Positions 60,107 to 63,581 of a DNA stretch of 63,581 nucleotides are shown here, in pieces. How positions within the stretch are numbered: the first letter of the stretch is position 1; each line of letters opens with the position of its first letter. Where the stretch lies: the NCBI RefSeq assembly GCF_900142015.1, contig NZ_FQZN01000030.1, positions 1 to 63,581 on the forward strand, read 5' to 3'. The position numbers were made by a program, and so were the translations under genes. Under the pieces are notes generated by a model. The model was given only the letters and a program-made list of their open reading frames with translations, was not told where the DNA came from and did no database searches. Source of the DNA: Bacteroides stercorirosoris (GTDB lineage Bacteria; Bacteroidota; Bacteroidia; Bacteroidales; Bacteroidaceae).

Positions 60107-60913
60107 ATGACGCCTGTACATTTGCAACAATGGATACAGCATCCCGAGGCGTTGAACCGGGATACCTTGTACGAACTTCGCACACTGGTAGCCCGTTATC
60201 CTTATTTTCAGTCCCTGCGCTTGCTTTATCTCAAGAATCTCTATGTGCTGCACGACATTGATTTCGGTGCGGAACTACGTAAGGCGGTATTGTATGTATC
60301 AGACCGCCGTGTATTGTTTTACCTGATTGAAGGAGACCGGTATGCCCTCCATCCTTATGCTTCCACACATATCGCCGAGAAGAGTCTGGATAAGGAACCG
60401 AGCGTTGACCGTACTCTTTCGTTGATAGATGCTTTCCTTGCTACCGTTCCCGAAGAACATTCACAGACGACGGAATTGGATTATGTAATGGATTATACTT
60501 CTTATCTGATACAGGATGATGCAGAAGCGGATGCCACGGATACGTTATCATCAGTTCCGGCAGAAGTGCCGAAGTTGCGCGGACAAGATTTGATAGATGT
60601 CTTTCTCAGTCAGAGTGAAGCAACAGTTGCGCCCGAAGAAACTATTCGGCCGATAGAGGTGAAAGCAGAGCAAGAAGACGAAACAGAAGATGAAGAAACC
60701 GACGAGGAAACAACTCCGTATTCAGCTCCGGATGATTTGGATGACAGCTGTTTCACCGAAACTTTGGCTAAAATTTATATCAAACAGCGCCGATATGACA
60801 AGGCTCTTGAAATTATTAAAAAATTAAGTTTGAATTATCCAAAAAAAAATGCTTACTTTGCAGACCAAATCAGATTTTTGGAGAAATTGATTATTAACGC
60901 TAAATCAAAATAA
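60107..60913 (+). CDS. Cytoplasmic helical/TPR-like protein of unknown function
   Basis: A 268-residue protein with no signal peptide. The N-terminal half is helical (RDTLYELRTLVARYPYFQSL repeats the pattern of short TPR helices). A very acidic linker (about 185-205, EDETEDEETDEETTP) follows, and the C-terminus has one clear TPR-like pair (FTETLAKIYIKQRRYDKALE). I do not recognise a named family. Tight spacing with lptE (8 bp) and secG (4 bp) suggests a role near envelope biogenesis, which is an inference from position only. Confidence 0.78.
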   Translation: MTPVHLQQWIQHPEALNRDTLYELRTLVARYPYFQSLRLLYLKNLYVLHDIDFGAELRKAVLYVSDRRVLFYLIEGDRYALHPYASTHIAEKSLDKEPSVDRTLSLIDAFLATVPEEHSQTTELDYVMDYTSYLIQDDAEADATDTLSSVPAEVPKLRGQDLIDVFLSQSEATVAPEETIRPIEVKAEQEDETEDEETDEETTPYSAPDDLDDSCFTETLAKIYIKQRRYDKALEIIKKLSLNYPKKNAYFADQIRFLEKLIINAKSK

Positions 60914-60917
60914 CAAA

Positions 60918-61295
60918 ATGTACTTATTATTAGTTATCTTAATGGTGATTGCATCCTTGCTGATGTGCTTCATTGTATTGATTCAAAATTCCAAAGGAGG
61001 CGGTCTGGCATCAGGCTTTTCTTCTTCCAATCAGATTATGGGTGTGCGCAAGACTACTGACTTTTTGGAAAAAGCTACATGGGGCTTGGCTGCATTCATG
61101 GTTGTAATGAGTATTGCTACCGCTTATGTTGTTCCTACTGCTTCAAGCAGAGGAGGCGATGTGATTCTGGAACAGGCTCAGCAAGAAGAGAAAACCAACC
61201 CGTATAACATGCCGACTGGTACAGCTGCTCCGCAGACAGAAACTCCTGCTGCTCCGGCAACTTCCGCTCCGGCTACAGAGGAACCGGCTAACTAA
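60918..61295 (+). CDS. secG: Preprotein translocase subunit SecG
   Basis: A 125-residue inner-membrane protein with two transmembrane helices (about 1-22 and 52-72) joined by the conserved loop IQNSKGGGLASGFSSSNQIM, the SecG signature. The C-terminal tail is Ala/Pro/Thr-rich (about 90-125), longer than in E. coli. It assists the SecYE channel. It is the last gene of the pdxA-activator-lptE group, followed by a strong terminator. Confidence 0.95.
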   Translation: MYLLLVILMVIASLLMCFIVLIQNSKGGGLASGFSSSNQIMGVRKTTDFLEKATWGLAAFMVVMSIATAYVVPTASSRGGDVILEQAQQEEKTNPYNMPTGTAAPQTETPAAPATSAPATEEPAN

Positions 61296-61332
61296 AGCTA
61301 CGCGCGGATGAACCCGCAAACAGAAATAAGAG

Positions 61333-61372
61333 AGAGGTTGACACTGAAAAGGTGTCAGCCTCTTTTCTTTTT
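61333..61372 (+). terminator. Terminator of the pdxA-secG operon
   Basis: AGAGGTTGACAC (61333-61344) pairs with GTGTCAGCCTCT (61352-61363, one G-U) and is followed by a T-rich run. Confidence 0.9.
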
Positions 61373-61445
61373 ATGCCAGATTTAATTACCTTTGTCGGGA
61401 TTATGCAATCTGAATAATAATTTGAAATCTTATATTAATAGTACA

Positions 61446-62837
61446 ATGACAGAACAATTGAAACTTAAATTGAATGACTCCAAAGCTACCCGGTGGGGCG
61501 CGTTGGTGATTGTTGCCTTCACAATGATGGCAGCTTATTATGTAAACGACGTAGTGGCACCGCTGAAAACGATGTTGGAATCGGATCTTGCCTGGACTAG
61601 TAGTGATTTTGGATTCTTCACAGGTGGGTATAGCTTCCTGAATGTGTTCTTCCTGATGTTGATTTGGGGAGGGCTGATTCTCGACCGTTTCGGTATCCGC
61701 TTTACGGGAAAGTTGGCGACCATATTGATGGTAGGAGGTACGGCACTCGAATACTATGCCATGACAGGGCTTGCGGGTGCAGACGCGACACTTTTTGGAG
61801 TGAATGAGATATTCGGTTATAAAACGGGTGTATTCGTGGCTTTTGCAGGTTACTCCATCTTTGGTGTAGGTGCGGAGGTTGCCGGTATCACGGTCTCTAA
61901 GATTATCGCTAAGTGGTTTAGAGGAAAAGAGTTGGCAACAGCTATGGGAGTGCAGGTGGCGTTGGCACGTATCGGTTCGCAAGCCGGTTATGCAGTAGCT
62001 ATTCCTATGGCGCGTGCTTTGGGACTTTCTTCTCCGGTATTATTGGGATTGATATTGCTGGTAGGTGGCCTGATAGCCTTCTTTATTTTCTCAGTGATGG
62101 ACAAGAAGCTGGATAAGCAGATGGAAGCGGAAGCCATAGCCGCCGGTACGGAAGGCGAGGAAGAAAAGTTCTCTTTCAAGGACGTGAAGAATATATTGGT
62201 GAATCCGGGATTCTGGCTCATAGCTTTGTTATGCGTATTATTCTATTCTTGCGTATTCCCTTTCCAGAAGTTTGCTTCCGAATTGATGATTATCAAATAT
62301 GGCATTAATGAAAATGTGGCGGGGACTTTTGCCGGACTACCGGCTTTGGGTGCATTGATTCTGACTCCGGTATTCGGTGGATTTATCGATAAGCGTGGCA
62401 AGTCGGCCTCTATCATGATATTGGGAGCTGCAATGTTGATAGGTGTGCACTTTATTTATGCTATTCCTGCCATTAACTATTGGCTGGTGGCTATTGCACT
62501 GATGATTATTTTGGGTATCGCCTTTTCGCTGGTTCCATCTGCTATGTGGCCTGCTGTTGCCAAGATATTCCCAGTGAGCCAGTTAGGTACGGCATATGCG
62601 TTGATATTCTTTATTCAAAATATAGGTCTGTGGGGTATTCCTACTTTGATTGGTAAAGTGCTTGACGTCTATTGTATCGTAGGTAAGAAGGATGACGGAA
62701 CGAATCTGTACGATTATACGATACCGATGTGTATCTTTACAGGTATTGCCTGCTTATCTCTTCTGGTAGCCTTTTTATTGAAGAGGGCGGACAAGAAGTA
62801 TGGCTATCAGCTGGAAGAACCTAATATTCAGTCATAA
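61446..62837 (+). CDS. MFS transporter (12 TM, anion/organic-acid type)
   Basis: A 463-residue permease with 12 transmembrane segments and a central hydrophilic loop (about 220-250). LDRFGIRFTGKLATILMVGG is the MFS motif A region between helices 2 and 3. The overall pattern resembles the OFA/nitrate-type group, with an acidic cytoplasmic loop and a C-terminal KRADKKYGYQ. The substrate is not identifiable. The ATG at 61446 is used; a farther in-frame GTG at 61392 adds polar residues without support. It is followed 21 bp later by a PqqD-family gene, a pairing worth noting. Confidence 0.88.
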   Translation: MTEQLKLKLNDSKATRWGALVIVAFTMMAAYYVNDVVAPLKTMLESDLAWTSSDFGFFTGGYSFLNVFFLMLIWGGLILDRFGIRFTGKLATILMVGGTALEYYAMTGLAGADATLFGVNEIFGYKTGVFVAFAGYSIFGVGAEVAGITVSKIIAKWFRGKELATAMGVQVALARIGSQAGYAVAIPMARALGLSSPVLLGLILLVGGLIAFFIFSVMDKKLDKQMEAEAIAAGTEGEEEKFSFKDVKNILVNPGFWLIALLCVLFYSCVFPFQKFASELMIIKYGINENVAGTFAGLPALGALILTPVFGGFIDKRGKSASIMILGAAMLIGVHFIYAIPAINYWLVAIALMIILGIAFSLVPSAMWPAVAKIFPVSQLGTAYALIFFIQNIGLWGIPTLIGKVLDVYCIVGKKDDGTNLYDYTIPMCIFTGIACLSLLVAFLLKRADKKYGYQLEEPNIQS

Positions 62838-62858
62838 TAAATAGAGACGGATATAAGT

Positions 62859-63209
62859 ATGGGAAGATCTGAGGGAAAAGTCAACCTGTTGGAAGCTATT
62901 CCGGTTCGTGGTAGCCATGTTATAACTGAATGGGAAGGGGATTGCGTCGTCATCTCCTATCCCCGGTTCAAGTATGAATGGATGCGTCGGTTCTTGTTGC
63001 CCAAAGGTATGTCTCCCGATATTCATGTCCGTCTTGAAGAACATGGCAGTGCTGTCTGGAACCTGATAGACGGACAGCGCACGGTGCAGGAGATTATCTC
63101 ACTGCTTGCCGAACATTTTCATCCTGATGAGGATTATGCTCCACGGGTCACGACTTATGTGATGCAACTGCAAAAGGATGAGCTTATTAAATTAAAAATT
63201 GAAAATTGA
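62859..63209 (+). CDS. PqqD-family peptide-binding protein (RiPP recognition element fold)
   Basis: A 116-residue winged-helix protein of the PqqD family: EWEGDCVVISYPRFKYEWMR strand region, then RLEEHGSAVWNLIDGQRTVQ followed by EIISLLAEHFH, the hallmark AVWxLxDGxRTVxEI helix. PqqD proteins present precursor peptides to radical SAM enzymes, but no radical SAM maturase or precursor peptide is next to it here. It follows an MFS transporter by 21 bp, so export or uptake of a small molecule may be linked. Inference only. Confidence 0.88.
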   Translation: MGRSEGKVNLLEAIPVRGSHVITEWEGDCVVISYPRFKYEWMRRFLLPKGMSPDIHVRLEEHGSAVWNLIDGQRTVQEIISLLAEHFHPDEDYAPRVTTYVMQLQKDELIKLKIEN

Positions 63210-63250
63210 AAATTAAAAAGGGATATTCAGTAAATGTCCCTCTTTCTAAT

Positions 63251-63300
63251 AAATTAAGAGAACAGTTTTACTTTACGTGAGCTTTTCTCTTAATTTTTTT
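63251..63300. terminator. Terminator after the PqqD-family gene
   Basis: AAATTAAGAGAA (63251-63262) pairs with TTCTCTTAATTT (63285-63296) followed by Ts, between convergent frames. Confidence 0.75.
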
Positions 63301-63443
63301 CTGTAAAGCCTCAAGTCTCCTATCTTTTTCATAGAATATTATTTACATATTCTTATTTTTTCTTCCCAACGGTACATTATGTATATGTCTTTTTAGGGGA
63401 AGTTAAAAACCTCTCCTGTTTTCCTCTTATTATTTTAGTCTGA

Positions 63444-63581
63444 TTATGCAGCCGTTCTTTTTTTCTTTTCGACCTTTTCTATCATGCATACCGCATTGGC
63501 CGTATGTATTCCAAAGAAAATCCAAAGCATTTCCGTTTTCCTGTTTCTAGCTTTTATTCTGGCCAGTGAGTAATGTTGTTT
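63444..63581 (-). CDS. C-terminal fragment of a minus-strand gene running off the window
   Basis: The minus frame is open from the window edge for 45 codons to a TAA at 63444-63446. The peptide has a basic segment (RIKARNRK), a hydrophobic stretch (MLWIFFGIHTANAVCMI) and a lysine-rich end (EKVEKKKRTAA), which suggests a membrane-protein C-terminus. Its stop lies about 150 bp past the plus-strand terminator at 63251-63300, consistent with two convergent genes. No family can be named from 45 residues. Confidence 0.45.
   Translation of the reverse strand, partial: KQHYSLARIKARNRKTEMLWIFFGIHTANAVCMIEKVEKKKRTAA

Overview
The window is chromosomal DNA of a gut Bacteroides species (order Bacteroidales). 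Three things point there. The core genes are Bacteroidetes types: SusA-like amylase, TonB-dependent receptor with a carboxypeptidase-D-like N-terminal domain, type B L31, six-repeat S1, SecA with a SEC-C tail, the Na+-pumping methylmalonyl-CoA decarboxylase, and DUF4837, DUF4105 and DUF3810 proteins. Shine-Dalgarno sites are scarce. Promoters follow the Bacteroides pattern (-33 TTTG, about 19-20 bp, -7 TAnnTTTG); clean examples precede rpmE2, rpsA, the ECF-sigma operon, coaX and rlmN. I cannot name the species. I see no tRNA, rRNA, CRISPR array, transposase, prophage or conjugation gene.

Layout. 1-1253: end of a surface-polysaccharide locus (DegT aminotransferase, initiating sugar-phosphate transferase). 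1400-13034: MFS drug exporter, a PurF-like protein with a degenerate glutaminase domain, pepT, gcvT, an M48-like protein with a broken zinc motif, rpmE2, a secreted endonuclease/exonuclease/phosphatase-fold protein, fba, and a lipoprotein/outer-membrane pair. 13118-16452: SusA-like amylase and a TPR protein. 16641-21284 (minus): the succinate-to-propionate module (epimerase, carboxyltransferase, OadG-like subunit with an extra lamin-tail-like domain, biotin carrier, OadB). 21429-25026: TonB receptor and type II pantothenate kinase. 25027-28158: a disturbed region with a gene remnant, a long hairpin, a DUF4143 ATPase and the first 22-bp periodic array. 28159-32936: rpsA, rnz and an ECF-sigma operon. 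33057-45978: mazG, DUF3810, valS, two minus-strand hypothetical genes, secA, and a phosphodiesterase/DUF4105 pair. 45979-46519: the second and longer 22-bp array. 46520-63209: ndk, then coaX-OMP-TPR-lptC-corC-ppiD, rlmN-DUF4837, pdxA-sigma54 activator-lptE-hypothetical-secG, and MFS-PqqD. A minus-strand gene enters at the right edge.

How it works together. Most of the window is housekeeping: translation (S1, L31, ValRS, RlmN), secretion (SecA, SecG, PpiD-like foldase), LPS export (LptC, LptE), CoA supply (two unrelated pantothenate kinases), vitamin B6, and a fermentation pathway that stores decarboxylation energy as a sodium gradient.

The most unusual signals are non-coding. Two divergent intergenic regions (about 27651-27830 and 46083-46397) are built from 22-bp units with short constant cores and variable remainders, arranged in opposed orientations. 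The larger contains a perfect 30-bp inverted repeat. I do not recognise this element class. There are also several extragenic palindromes whose arms are built from 8-9 bp words, and two enzyme homologues (PurF-like, M48-like) that have lost catalytic residues.
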